Under the pieces are notes generated by a model, which had not been told where the DNA came from, searched no databases, and saw only the letters and a list, made by a program, of their open reading frames with translations. Made by a program: the position numbers and the translations under genes. Below, one piece after another: positions 16,372 through 24,084 of a stretch of 31,516 nucleotides of DNA. Source of the DNA: a virus; IMG/VR virus record IMGVR_UViG_3300036822_000281, positions 1 through 31,516 of that record, one strand, 5' to 3'. Within the stretch, counting starts at the first letter, position 1; each line of letters opens with the position of its first letter.

Positions 16372-18438
16372 TCACGCTTTACCGGTAGATTTCACCAGGC
16401 CGCGATAATCAAGTGGGGCTACGCCCGCATCAATGCGCACTTTGAATGCGGCACCATCGACGGTAAAGCCCTGCTGTTGCTCCAGATACGGTGCATCGAT
16501 ACCGTCAAGATAGGCAACCTCAATGGTGTCTTTGCCCTGTGCGGCAGTCAGGTACCACGCCTCCGCGCTATTGTCATCCAGACGCGCATCCGCAATGACC
16601 TCCACAAAGTTTTGGATAGGGTTGCTGATCCCGCTGTTGGCATCCGCGCCCGGCACGCTGACGGACTTAATCAACTGGTTGGCTTTGGACTCAAGCGCCA
16701 CCGGCGTCAGCATGAAGGCCGGACGAATGTTGAGTTTGCGCTTATCGTTGGTTTGCAGCAGCATGGCCTGACGCGCCTTATCCAGACCGTCAATAGTCAG
16801 CGGCTGTTTAACCAAGTTTTTGTGATCGGCGCTGAACAGCGCTTTTCCATCACTCATTGCCGGGTTGCTGGTCAGCACGGCCCAGACCAACTCACCTACG
16901 GTGTAACGTGCAGCGCCGCCCATCATCTGAGGGATACGGGTCAGCATGTCCATGTCGTCGTTGATAATGGTTTGGCGATCGATACTGAACAACTCGCCAT
17001 AGGTCGCCAGGGCAATGGCTTCCCCTTTGTCACCAACCGTAATGTATTTGTATTCCGCACCCGGCTTAACTTCACGCAGTTTATCCAGCGCTCCCAGGCC
17101 GACACGATGCGCGGTTTTAAAATCGGTCAGCGTGCCTTTGCGCGTCCAGCGGTCGAAGGTTTCATTTGCTTCTTCCCAGCCCAGCAGCGCCGACTTGTGC
17201 GCCACATCCATCAGGATATTGCCAAAATCCGAACTGGAGTGCGTGAAGGCCAACCCGACCACGCCGGTCGCTGCCATGCCTGATACGCCAATACCACGAT
17301 CCACCAGCGACGCGCGCGCCAACTCACGCAAAGTCAGCCCCTGGTACGGGTTGTCTTTCTCCGCCTGGACATGCCCAGCGCGGTTCATGACTGAGGCACG
17401 AACTGAATCGCCGACCAAATTACCGTTACCAGCAAAGATATGGGCCATGCTGGCACCGGCGCTCGGCGTAGTGCCTTCGGCCAGTTTTGCCAACAGGCGA
17501 TCTTTCGCCACACTGGCCTCACAGCTCATGTCGTTGACGCATTCAGTGCGCAGCGCAGCCAGTTGCGGGAAGCCTTCAAACACGGCATTCACGGCAGTAA
17601 CGCGGGCGGTGTTGTTGGCCTGTAACGTTTGCTGCAGTTGTACTGCCAGTGCAGCAACATCGATTTGTTGATGCTGTGCGGCAGGCGTTGTTGGTGCGGC
17701 TGGGGCTGGAACTTGCACGGTGGATGCAGGAGCCTGCGCACGGGCACCAAAGAGGGTATTAGCTGCTTGTGGCATATTGGGGTAATCCTTCAGTTTGTTT
17801 TGATTGAGCGATGCAGCTGCATCAAGAGGTTCTTCCAGTACATCAGCGAAACCTTTGGCTACCGCTTCGGCACCGTCCATCCAGGTTTCAGCCTTCAACA
17901 AGGCACCAATTTCTTCACGGGATAACCCGCTTTTCTGCATGTACGCCGTCAGCATCATGCTTTCATTGCGATCGAGGAAGTCAGCGTAATCCCGCATTTC
18001 ATCAGAATCGCCCGCCACACCGCCCCAGGGTTTGTGGATCATCATCCAGGCGTTGGACGGCATGTGAACCGTTGCGTTTGGCAGGCAGGCAATCACTGAT
18101 GCCATGCTGGCGGCCAGACCATCAATGTAGATATCAACCTTTCCCGTTAACCGCTGCATCGTGTTGTAAATGGCGAACCCGTGCATGACATCCCCGCCGG
18201 GGCTGTGAATATGCAGTTCCACATTGGTCGCCTCAAAAACACCGGCATCACGACAATCATTGATGAATGACTGCGCTGAAATGCCCCACCGGCCGATTTC
18301 TTCATAGAGGTAAATCTCAACGCGGCCCGGCGTTGCAGCTGCCGCTCTGATTTCATACCAACTTTCACCGTTTACGGCGTCGATCCCGCTGAGACTTGCC
18401 CTCGGCATCATCAACAGCGGGTTTGTTTGTTTCTTCAT
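16372..18438 (-). CDS. ClpP-like prohead protease / major capsid fusion protein
   Basis: One frame of 688 residues joins two usually separate functions. Residues 15-215 are a ClpP/S49-like maturation protease: HSPGG near 79, DGLAASMAS with catalytic Ser111, WMMIHKPWGG with His135, and an acidic patch near 145-156. Residues about 222-330 are Pro/Ala/Gln-rich and scaffold-like. The rest is the HK97-fold-type capsid part (AGAEYKYITVGDKGEAIALATYGE, then TIINDDMDML). Known biology: such fusions occur in lambda-like prophages. Its start ATG has AGGAG nine bases upstream, and it overlaps the portal gene by 74 bp. A possible internal start at codon 222 is described separately. Confidence 0.93.
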   Translation of the reverse strand: MKKQTNPLLMMPRASLSGIDAVNGESWYEIRAAAATPGRVEIYLYEEIGRWGISAQSFINDCRDAGVFEATNVELHIHSPGGDVMHGFAIYNTMQRLTGKVDIYIDGLAASMASVIACLPNATVHMPSNAWMMIHKPWGGVAGDSDEMRDYADFLDRNESMMLTAYMQKSGLSREEIGALLKAETWMDGAEAVAKGFADVLEEPLDAAASLNQNKLKDYPNMPQAANTLFGARAQAPASTVQVPAPAAPTTPAAQHQQIDVAALAVQLQQTLQANNTARVTAVNAVFEGFPQLAALRTECVNDMSCEASVAKDRLLAKLAEGTTPSAGASMAHIFAGNGNLVGDSVRASVMNRAGHVQAEKDNPYQGLTLRELARASLVDRGIGVSGMAATGVVGLAFTHSSSDFGNILMDVAHKSALLGWEEANETFDRWTRKGTLTDFKTAHRVGLGALDKLREVKPGAEYKYITVGDKGEAIALATYGELFSIDRQTIINDDMDMLTRIPQMMGGAARYTVGELVWAVLTSNPAMSDGKALFSADHKNLVKQPLTIDGLDKARQAMLLQTNDKRKLNIRPAFMLTPVALESKANQLIKSVSVPGADANSGISNPIQNFVEVIADARLDDNSAEAWYLTAAQGKDTIEVAYLDGIDAPYLEQQQGFTVDGAAFKVRIDAGVAPLDYRGLVKSTGKA

Positions 18439-19903
18439 TCGCTTTAGCTCCTGAGTCATTGGCTGCATCAGAGTCCAGCACCAGACCGTTTTCGCGGTTA
18501 AATTCAGTCTCTTGCACTCGTTGGCGCTTGATTTCCTGCGGGGATTTACCACGGGCGCGTATCCATTCCGCCTCGGTACCGGCCCCGCCCCGGACAATGG
18601 TCTTCCACGACTCAGCTTCTTTCACCGGGTCAATCCATGGCATCACCGGCCCCAGATAGATCGCGTTATAAATCGTGGACATATCCACATCATCAGGAAG
18701 TTTAATTTTGGAGTTTTTCAGTATATCTACCCACGCACGGTAAACCGGTCGGCTATGCTGCCCTACAAACCAATTTTGCAGGACGTAATAGCCCTCGAAG
18801 CCTTCCACCAGTTCCTGGCGTTGACTGGAGTAGCTGCCGTTATAGTCCCTAGCGATACTCGAATAGCTCCCTCTAGTGCCACTAGCAACAGCACGTAACT
18901 GGCCATTGCGGAATTCATACATATGAACATTAGGTCGGTTTGATTCCACCATGCCCAAATCTTCACCGGGCCGGAGTTCGTCATAAATCATCCCGGGTGC
19001 AATATCGAAATTTCTTGCACTGCCCGGCTCTGAAAACTCCCCTTCCTCACCCTGGCTGGCATCTCCACGCTTAATGTAAAAACTTAGCGCTGCCGCGATA
19101 CGTGCAGCTACACGTTCTGACTCTTCATAATCCTTGATGTCAGCAAGTCGGGTGATCACACCGTGTAACAGACTGATGCCGCGCAACTGATGGAGGCGCT
19201 TACGCATCGCCAGATGAAGCATATTATCTGCCGGCACACGCTTGGTTGCCGTTGACATTCGTAAAGAGCTAGCCGGGTGAGCCTTGTAAACATTGAAGGC
19301 GATAGGCCTACCCCAGTCGTTTAACTCAATGCCCTGCTGAACGTTGCCACCCGAAATACTGTTAAGATTCATCGGCACAAAGTCAGCCTCGAGACACTCA
19401 AGCGAAAACTGAATGCTTGTTGCATGTTGCAAACCCGATACCGGGCCTCGGACCAACTGAATGAATACCTCTCCATCACGTAAAGCAGAACGTAAAAGAA
19501 GGCGTTCTACTTCCGCGCGCGTAAACTTTCCGGTAACTTCTGGTCGGATTGACCATTCAGACCAGTGCTTGGCAAACAGCTCCGCGCATTCTTTATGCAA
19601 GCTTCCATCCATACGCAAAGGCTGGGGTTCAATCTGAATGCCCTGCGCCCCCACAACACGCTCTTCCATCTTGTCCAGAATGCCAATCACGATATCGTGG
19701 TTTTCATCCAGCCAACGGGCCTGCTCGCGAAGTGAGACGCCAGCGGAAAATACAGCCGCATCAGCAGACCGCCCTTCACGCTTGGCCTTCTGTAGTCGCG
19801 AAGGGTTCGCAGCCTCATAGGCTTGAAGCTGATAGCGGTTTTTGGCACGCGACAAGGCCCACCCTGGCGCGACCGCGCCGAGTGCTTTCTCTATCAATCC
19901 CAT
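18365..19903 (-). CDS. Portal protein, lambda gpB family
   Basis: The protein has 512 residues and belongs to the lambda-type portal family. It shows the AGVSLREQARWLDENHDIVIGILDKMEERVVG segment near the N-terminus, the GISLLHGVITRLADIKDYEESERVAARIAAAL helix in the core, and a basic C-terminal tail. The dodecameric ring is the DNA gate of the head and docks the terminase. Its start is 7 bp after the gpW-like gene and its last 74 bp overlap the protease-capsid gene. The Arg/Lys/Asp-rich tail (DDAEGKSQRDRRRKR) is the part shared with that overlap. Confidence 0.95.
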   Translation of the reverse strand: MGLIEKALGAVAPGWALSRAKNRYQLQAYEAANPSRLQKAKREGRSADAAVFSAGVSLREQARWLDENHDIVIGILDKMEERVVGAQGIQIEPQPLRMDGSLHKECAELFAKHWSEWSIRPEVTGKFTRAEVERLLLRSALRDGEVFIQLVRGPVSGLQHATSIQFSLECLEADFVPMNLNSISGGNVQQGIELNDWGRPIAFNVYKAHPASSLRMSTATKRVPADNMLHLAMRKRLHQLRGISLLHGVITRLADIKDYEESERVAARIAAALSFYIKRGDASQGEEGEFSEPGSARNFDIAPGMIYDELRPGEDLGMVESNRPNVHMYEFRNGQLRAVASGTRGSYSSIARDYNGSYSSQRQELVEGFEGYYVLQNWFVGQHSRPVYRAWVDILKNSKIKLPDDVDMSTIYNAIYLGPVMPWIDPVKEAESWKTIVRGGAGTEAEWIRARGKSPQEIKRQRVQETEFNRENGLVLDSDAANDSGAKANEETNKPAVDDAEGKSQRDRRRKR

Positions 19904-19910
19904 GGGTTAC

Positions 19911-20126
19911 CTACACGAAGTTAGCGAGTTTATAGCCGCTGCCACGACCAGAGGCGTTACGTAATCGTTTTTCCCAGTATTCCAGCTCGTTACGCATCGC
20001 AGCCGGATCATGGTTGGTGATGGTTCGGCCATTAACGCCAGTGAAAGAAACTGATTTACCGTCAAGAGTGTCGGTATAAAACCCCCTGACGCGCACCACC
20101 ATTTCACTAAGTTCCTGTTTTGTCAT
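19911..20126 (-). CDS. W: Head-tail joining protein, lambda gpW-like
   Basis: This 71-residue protein sits between the large terminase and portal genes, the place of lambda gpW. It has the same size and layout: an N-terminal helix (TKQELSEMVVRVRGFYTD), a two-strand turn with VSFTGVNGRTI, a second helix (MRNELEYWEKRLRN), and a basic Gly-rich tail. gpW caps the portal after packaging to allow the next connector to bind. Its ATG overlaps the terminase stop as ATGA, so expression is coupled. Confidence 0.88.
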   Translation of the reverse strand: MTKQELSEMVVRVRGFYTDTLDGKSVSFTGVNGRTITNHDPAAMRNELEYWEKRLRNASGRGSGYKLANFV

Positions 20127-22240
20127 AGCCAGCCACCACCACCCGAACCACCGCCATTAACCCAGCCGCTTGAGTCTCGTTGTGTTGCAACCGGCTTCGG
20201 TTCCGCCTTAGTTTTCCTCTTGGTCAAAACGACCTCCCGTGATGAATTCTCGTTGAAAATATTGGGGTTCGTATCCTGTGGTTCCGCCCAGGCTGGCGGC
20301 TCATCCCACTTGATACGCTCGTATCGACGTAACGTCACGACGGCATGCGCATAGCAAAACAGGTCGAAAGCTTCGTTGTTGCCTTTGCCCGGCTTGCGCC
20401 ATTTGCCATCTGTACCCCGTTCTTCGTAGGTCAGTTCGTCAAAAAACCAATCACCCAACCAGTTAGGGAAATGGATGTACCCAGCACCCGCAGCTTCACG
20501 GCTCAGGGAGTTACTGAGCTGATCTTTCAATGTGTCGGTCTGCAACAGATATACGGGAACATCACCGCGTGCAGCCGCACGCCGGTCACTGCGATCCGTA
20601 TTGTCTGGGTGGGTTTTGGTAATGGTTTTCTGGCGCCGGTTGCTGTCACCTTTAATGAGATACACCCGCTTATGCACGCCATCGCGGCGGCACTGACGCC
20701 AAAATTTATAGGCGTTATCCGTCACGCCATCTTCACCGCCACTATCGACAGCCATGGCAAGGATCGGCATCCGCTTATCCTGATTAGCCTGGAGCCGATA
20801 CGTTTTGTTGAGGACGTCAGTCACCAGCAGGTCCCAATCTTCTGGATAGGCACCTGGGTGAATCGGCAACGCTTCGCCGGTTTCAGGATCGAACCGCATG
20901 GATTGCTTGATGTTGTAGCGATCCACCAGCCAGCGCTCACCGTTCTCACCGTAACCTACTATCTGCACTACAAACCGGCGATTCTTACCGCCCTGCACGT
21001 CAACAGACGCGATCAGGAATCTAACTTTCGGTGGTACCAAGCGCTTACCGTAATCTTCAACGCGAGCCAGCAACTCATCACTGCGCCGCTGCTCTGACGC
21101 CGAACGCGGTAAATAAGGGCGACCCCAGTCGGTATTGATTACCGCCTTGAGTGTTTCCTCGGCTCCCGTTGCTTCATAGTCCTGTTCAGCGGTCAGCAAT
21201 TTATAAACGAGCTGTGCCCAGGTCTGATACGCTGCTGCCGGTCCCTCCATCCAGAAAGATGCAATGCGAGAGCGTCGCGGCTCCCCGGTTCGATTGCCCT
21301 CCGAGTCAATCGCCTCACCTTCACGCAGCCAAACGCCGGATTGGTTCAAAGCACGCTTCATATCAGAGGTTATCGAGCCGCTACAGTGCGGACAGCACAT
21401 AAACACTGACTCGCTGGCCTTAACGGGATCAGCAATTTCGCGGTAACCCGTCATCACCTCCATGATCGGCTGAAAATGCTCACCGCAGTGAGGGCACTTC
21501 CAATACCATTTTCGGCGGTCACCGCGATTGAACAGTGAGAGAATGCCTGTTGTTGGCGGAGCCTCATGCTCAGAACGCCGACGCCATTTTGAATCGATGA
21601 TGTCACGGCCTGGCGAACTCTCCACCAGCGTCATACCGGCGCTCATAAACGTTGTGGTTCGCTTTGATGCCAGCGTAAAACCGTCGCCCTCGCCGTCAAT
21701 ATCCTCCGGCATACGGTCGTAGTCGGTCAGCGCGGTGCACTTGTAGTCTGAGGAGGACATGATATTGACCGATGGCCAGCCGAGCTTAAGGTAGTTCCCG
21801 GCCAGAAATGTACGGTCATGCACGTTATTATCATTACGTCGTGGGCTGAGTCGTTTCGCCACATCAGGGCTAACGCGGAACGTCCGCGCCAAACGCTTCT
21901 TTGAGTGCTCACGCGCTTTCTCTTCCGAGATTTGAACTACCAGCATGTCCGACGGGTCACACACGATGTTGTAAACAATCCAACCATCTATCAGGCCGAT
22001 CGTTTTACCTGTACGCGCCGGGCCAACGAAAACCACCGCATCATATTCACGCGATGCCAGGCAGTTCATTGGCTCAATAACGTATGGGGCTACAGTCGGG
22101 TCCCACTTAACTGAGTTACCCGCCCCCATCGGCACCCGCATAAACTTTTCAACAGCTTCGGCTACCGGCATTCGGCGCGGGGCCTGAATAATACCGGCCA
22201 TGTTTCGCCGGGTTTCTGCGGCTGATGCCTGTGCGACCAT
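20123..22240 (-). CDS. A: Large terminase subunit, lambda GpA family
   Basis: The protein has 705 residues, somewhat longer than lambda gpA. It has an N-terminal ATPase with the Walker A-like GPARTGKT at residues 73-80, a CPHC-x-CPHC zinc-finger pair near residues 250-290 (KCPHCGEHF and CCPHCSGSI), and a C-terminal nuclease part with VASVDVQGG-like and AMAVDSGGEDG strands. It cuts DNA at cos and pumps it into the head. The ATG shares its A with the TAA of the small subunit and has GGAGG upstream. The C-terminus is Gly/Trp-rich and of low complexity (GGGSGGGGW). Confidence 0.95.
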   Translation of the reverse strand: MVAQASAAETRRNMAGIIQAPRRMPVAEAVEKFMRVPMGAGNSVKWDPTVAPYVIEPMNCLASREYDAVVFVGPARTGKTIGLIDGWIVYNIVCDPSDMLVVQISEEKAREHSKKRLARTFRVSPDVAKRLSPRRNDNNVHDRTFLAGNYLKLGWPSVNIMSSSDYKCTALTDYDRMPEDIDGEGDGFTLASKRTTTFMSAGMTLVESSPGRDIIDSKWRRRSEHEAPPTTGILSLFNRGDRRKWYWKCPHCGEHFQPIMEVMTGYREIADPVKASESVFMCCPHCSGSITSDMKRALNQSGVWLREGEAIDSEGNRTGEPRRSRIASFWMEGPAAAYQTWAQLVYKLLTAEQDYEATGAEETLKAVINTDWGRPYLPRSASEQRRSDELLARVEDYGKRLVPPKVRFLIASVDVQGGKNRRFVVQIVGYGENGERWLVDRYNIKQSMRFDPETGEALPIHPGAYPEDWDLLVTDVLNKTYRLQANQDKRMPILAMAVDSGGEDGVTDNAYKFWRQCRRDGVHKRVYLIKGDSNRRQKTITKTHPDNTDRSDRRAAARGDVPVYLLQTDTLKDQLSNSLSREAAGAGYIHFPNWLGDWFFDELTYEERGTDGKWRKPGKGNNEAFDLFCYAHAVVTLRRYERIKWDEPPAWAEPQDTNPNIFNENSSREVVLTKRKTKAEPKPVATQRDSSGWVNGGGSGGGGWL

Positions 22241-22734
22241 TAATCCTCCTCGGGCATTTCCTCCTCGATCTCTGTGTCCGCCCGCATAACCTTCAACGCT
22301 ATCTGATCACGCAGGTCATCGATAATGGACTGCACCCGAGAAACGGCAGATGGGGACAAAGCGCAATCGCGCTCCAGAATATCCGGTAATGTTTCCAGTA
22401 CCTGAACCATGGCTTTTGCCATGGATGAAAACTCGCGAGTAACTTCAGCTGCCGGTATTAACTCGCTGATCTCTTGCTCAAACTTGAGCCGCTCACGTTC
22501 TGATTGAAACCAAGCTTTACGATCAGGCGGTAGCATCTGATCGACATCCGCAACCGGGGCGGACTTGACCAGTTCGGCCAGAACATCCGGTAGTGTGTAA
22601 AGCTTCAATTTGGCATTGCTGCCGGGGGCCAGCTCGACGTTTTTCAGCCTGGCCGCAATGGTTTGTCGATGCGCACCAGTGATTGCCGCAAGCTGATTAA
22701 GGTTCAGCCTGACGTTCTCCAATTCTTTATCCAT
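22240..22734 (-). CDS. Small terminase subunit, DUF1441 family
   Basis: The protein has 164 residues from ATG 22734 and matches the DUF1441/Nu1-like group. Residues about 8-32 form a helix-turn-helix (RLNLNQLAAITGAHRQTIAARLK) for DNA binding; a charged coiled coil (WFQSERERLKFEQEISELIP) follows; the VQVLETLPDILERDCALSPSAV segment is the family mark; the tail is acidic. It would bind cosB and bring the large subunit to cos. An in-frame GTG four codons upstream is a second candidate start; no strong ribosome-binding site favours either. It is the first gene after the cos region, as in lambda. Confidence 0.88.
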   Translation of the reverse strand: MDKELENVRLNLNQLAAITGAHRQTIAARLKNVELAPGSNAKLKLYTLPDVLAELVKSAPVADVDQMLPPDRKAWFQSERERLKFEQEISELIPAAEVTREFSSMAKAMVQVLETLPDILERDCALSPSAVSRVQSIIDDLRDQIALKVMRADTEIEEEMPEED

Positions 22735-22820
22735 GATGATGAACACTTTTCATACGATTCGACATCCTGAAAAATTAATTTCAAACGAAAACAATCACGT
22801 GAACACATGATGATGATGTC
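22732..22820 (-). promoter_or_regulatory. Probable cosB (small terminase binding region)
   Basis: On the plus strand, CATGATGATG and GAACAC elements occur at 22732-22746 (CATGATGATGAACAC) and again, reordered, at 22801-22819 (GAACACATGATGATGATG). The first overlaps the small terminase start. Between them is an AT-rich block (about 22770-22795). In lambda, repeated R sites for Nu1 and an IHF bend occupy this place. I infer a cosB equivalent; no exact lambda R-site is visible. Confidence 0.45.
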
Positions 22821-22845
22821 AATAAAATGCGAAAAACTAGCCGAT

Positions 22846-22893
22846 CCCCGCGTGTAGCCGCCCCCTCGGTGAACAGAATCGCCAAAGGGACCC
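22846..22893 (-). other. cos: cos site (cosN and cosQ), lambda type
   Basis: On the minus strand, GGGTCCCTTTGGCGAT (22893-22878) resembles lambda cosQ, and GGGCGGCTACACGCGGGG (22863-22846) resembles lambda cosN, GGGCGGCGACCTCGCGGG. From the start of the cosQ-like element to the start of the cosN-like element is 30 bp, which equals the lambda spacing as I recall it. It is followed by a TTTTTCGC stretch, also lambda-like, and lies just upstream of the terminase genes. The cut would leave 5' single-stranded ends, as in lambda; the precise nick positions cannot be set from sequence alone, because the cosN core differs by about one base of length. Confidence 0.8.
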
Positions 22894-22965
22894 GTTAAAA
22901 TGGGATCGATTCTCATTTGTTCGATGCGGTGGATTTCGAGGGGTGCGATATTGATTGACATCGAC

Positions 22966-22987
22966 AAAAAACCCACCGAGTGGTGGG
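22966..22987 (-). terminator. Intrinsic terminator after the lipoprotein gene
   Basis: A 6-bp stem (22972-22977 with 22982-22987) with a 4-base loop is followed by GTTTTTTG-type T-rich sequence on the minus strand (22971-22966). It lies 12 bp after the lipoprotein stop and just before the cos region. Confidence 0.8.
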
Positions 22988-22998
22988 CTTCGTGGAAA

Positions 22999-23367
22999 CT
23001 ATTTTCCGGCAGACATTGCCTTGGCTTCGTCTTCCAGCTTTTTCATTTTAGCTTCTGTTTTAGGCTTAAGCTTTTTGGCTTCATCAATAATCTGAGCAGC
23101 CGTTTTATTATTATAAATCGCCAAGCTCATCCGATTTACAGATTCGTTATCAGCCAGTTTATCTATGGTCGATAACTCGGCTGACGAATATTTTTCAATA
23201 GCGATCATTGCTGCCTCTAATTCCTTCTGTTTTTCTGAAGACAAGGACTCCATTACCTTATCTCCGGAATACCTAAGGGCCTCTTCGCTAGAGCCATCAA
23301 TCTTGGGTGCCTGGTCACAGCCAGCGAGCACCAGCACAAATACCATCGGCAACAAACAACGTTTCAT
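22999..23367 (-). CDS. DUF6694-like prophage lipoprotein
   Basis: The protein has 122 residues. It starts KRCLLPMVFVLVLAGC, a lipoprotein signal with lipobox LAGC, so the mature protein should be acylated at Cys17 and membrane-anchored. The rest is Lys/Glu/Ala-rich and helical (SSEKQKELEAAMIAIEKYSS, then KKLKPKTEAKMKKLEDEA). It resembles the DUF6694 family of small lipoproteins. The ATG has AGGAGG four bases upstream; a TTG one codon before is less likely. It lies between the lysis genes and cos, the place of lambda bor, and carries its own terminator and a possible promoter. It may be expressed in the lysogen, but its role is unknown. Confidence 0.85.
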   Translation of the reverse strand: MKRCLLPMVFVLVLAGCDQAPKIDGSSEEALRYSGDKVMESLSSEKQKELEAAMIAIEKYSSAELSTIDKLADNESVNRMSLAIYNNKTAAQIIDEAKKLKPKTEAKMKKLEDEAKAMSAGK

Positions 23368-23415
23368 CAAGCCTCCTGCATGTTAGATATTGCTTAATGT
23401 TACCGTCATTACCTG

Positions 23416-23443
23416 ATGATATATAGCCCCATGCATAATCCAA
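23416..23443 (-). promoter_or_regulatory. Possible sigma-70 promoter of the lipoprotein gene
   Basis: On the minus strand, TTGGAT (23443-23438) and TATCAT (23421-23416) are separated by 16 bp and lie about 45 bp before the ribosome-binding site. The -10 box has 5 of 6 consensus bases, the -35 only 3. Not a strong match, but it would explain a separately transcribed gene. Confidence 0.35.
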
Positions 23444-23451
23444 CTGTAATG

Positions 23452-23664
23452 CTAATCAGAACTACAGGTGCCTGAATCGGTGCCAAAACTGTCCGAACTG
23501 CCAGTGCTGTAATCATTACTGTATTCAGCGCCAACAAATACCGGACTTAACGGGTTAAGGGGATTCAGCAGGTCGCTTCCAGTGCCGCCCACGCTTTGTT
23601 GTTCACGCAAACGACGGGCCTCTTCCTGACGGCGGCGGCGTTGCTCATAAAAATATCTACTCAT
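23452..23664 (-). CDS. Small protein with Arg-rich start and Gly/Ser/Asp-rich tail
   Basis: The protein has 70 residues. The first 25 residues are Arg/Glu/Gln-rich and helical (SRYFYEQRRRRQEEARRL); the middle repeats LNPLNPLSP; the end is Ser/Gly/Asp-rich (YSTGSSDSFGTDSGTCSSD). No family is recognised. AGGAG lies seven bases before the ATG, and the start overlaps the previous gene's stop by 8 bp, so it looks like a real gene. It is placed between the spanins and the lipoprotein; a role in lysis is not indicated by its sequence. Confidence 0.6.
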   Translation of the reverse strand: MSRYFYEQRRRRQEEARRLREQQSVGGTGSDLLNPLNPLSPVFVGAEYSNDYSTGSSDSFGTDSGTCSSD

Positions 23665-23818
23665 CTGGCGGCTCCTGTTGCAGGGCAGGATTGCAGCCAT
23701 GCAATTGGCATGATCTACACATTTGACAATTTCTCCGAGGTGGCGCAGGTGGCGGCGCAGGTCTTACCACTTTATCTCCCGACTTGTACGGCGGTGGCGT
23801 TGGGGCTTTTCTTCCCAT
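23657..23818 (-). CDS. Small proline-rich cysteine-containing protein
   Basis: The protein has 53 residues. It is Lys/Pro-rich at the start (GRKAPTPPPYKSGDKVV, then APPPAPPRR), and then has four Cys in a CQMCRSCQLHGC pattern, which could bind a metal. No known family is recognised. Its ribosome-binding site (AGGGAT) lies in the end of Rz1, whose stop is 2 bp before the ATG. Tight spacing and coupled overlap with the next gene support translation. Confidence 0.55.
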   Translation of the reverse strand: MGRKAPTPPPYKSGDKVVRPAPPPAPPRRNCQMCRSCQLHGCNPALQQEPPDE

Positions 23819-23820
23819 GC

Positions 23821-24084
23821 TTATATCCCTACTGATACACGCCAGGCGTTTAGCGTTTCCACCCGACCAGCACAGATTCGCAGGGATGTCTGAAGTGCCA
23901 ACGTGTAACTCAGCGCATCCCCCCAAGTGTCTCCCTGCATTTGAGGTTGCTCGCACCGCGTAAACACCGACTCAGGGGGCAACATCACCACCGGTGCTTT
24001 TACCTGCGGTGGTTGGGCGCAAGAGGCCAATAACAGCATCAGGCATCCGCTCAGCAGCGCAGGGATTATCTTTGATCGCCTCAC
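23821..24084 (-). CDS. Rz1: Rz1-like outer-membrane spanin (LysC-type lipoprotein)
   Basis: The protein has 87 residues, read in a different frame from Rz. It starts at GTG 24084 with AAAGGA upstream, has a hydrophobic signal (IPALLSGCLMLLLASC) with lipobox LASC, and becomes acylated at Cys22. The mature part is Pro-rich first (AQPPQVKAPVVMLPPE), then has CEQPQMQGDTWGDALSYTLALQTSL, as in the P2 LysC-type group. It would bind Rz and bridge the envelope so that inner and outer membranes fuse at lysis. The first 113 bp lie inside Rz and the rest extends beyond its stop. Confidence 0.87.
   Translation of the reverse strand: MRRSKIIPALLSGCLMLLLASCAQPPQVKAPVVMLPPESVFTRCEQPQMQGDTWGDALSYTLALQTSLRICAGRVETLNAWRVSVGI

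Noticed and set aside
16477-17283. A 268-codon plus-strand open frame antisense to the capsid gene
   Set aside because: It lies wholly opposite the conserved capsid coding region, has no ribosome-binding site, and reads as the mirror of that gene's codon bias.
19907-20107. A second minus-strand frame overlapping the gpW-like gene
   Set aside because: The other frame has the proper family pattern and an ATGA coupling with the terminase; this one has neither.
20345-21097. A 250-codon plus-strand frame antisense to the large terminase
   Set aside because: It covers the conserved terminase coding region and shows no recognisable domain; treated as a shadow frame.
22704-22976. A 90-codon minus-strand frame running through the cos region
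   Set aside because: It crosses the cosN/cosQ elements and the start of the small terminase in another frame, and lacks a ribosome-binding site and any family resemblance.
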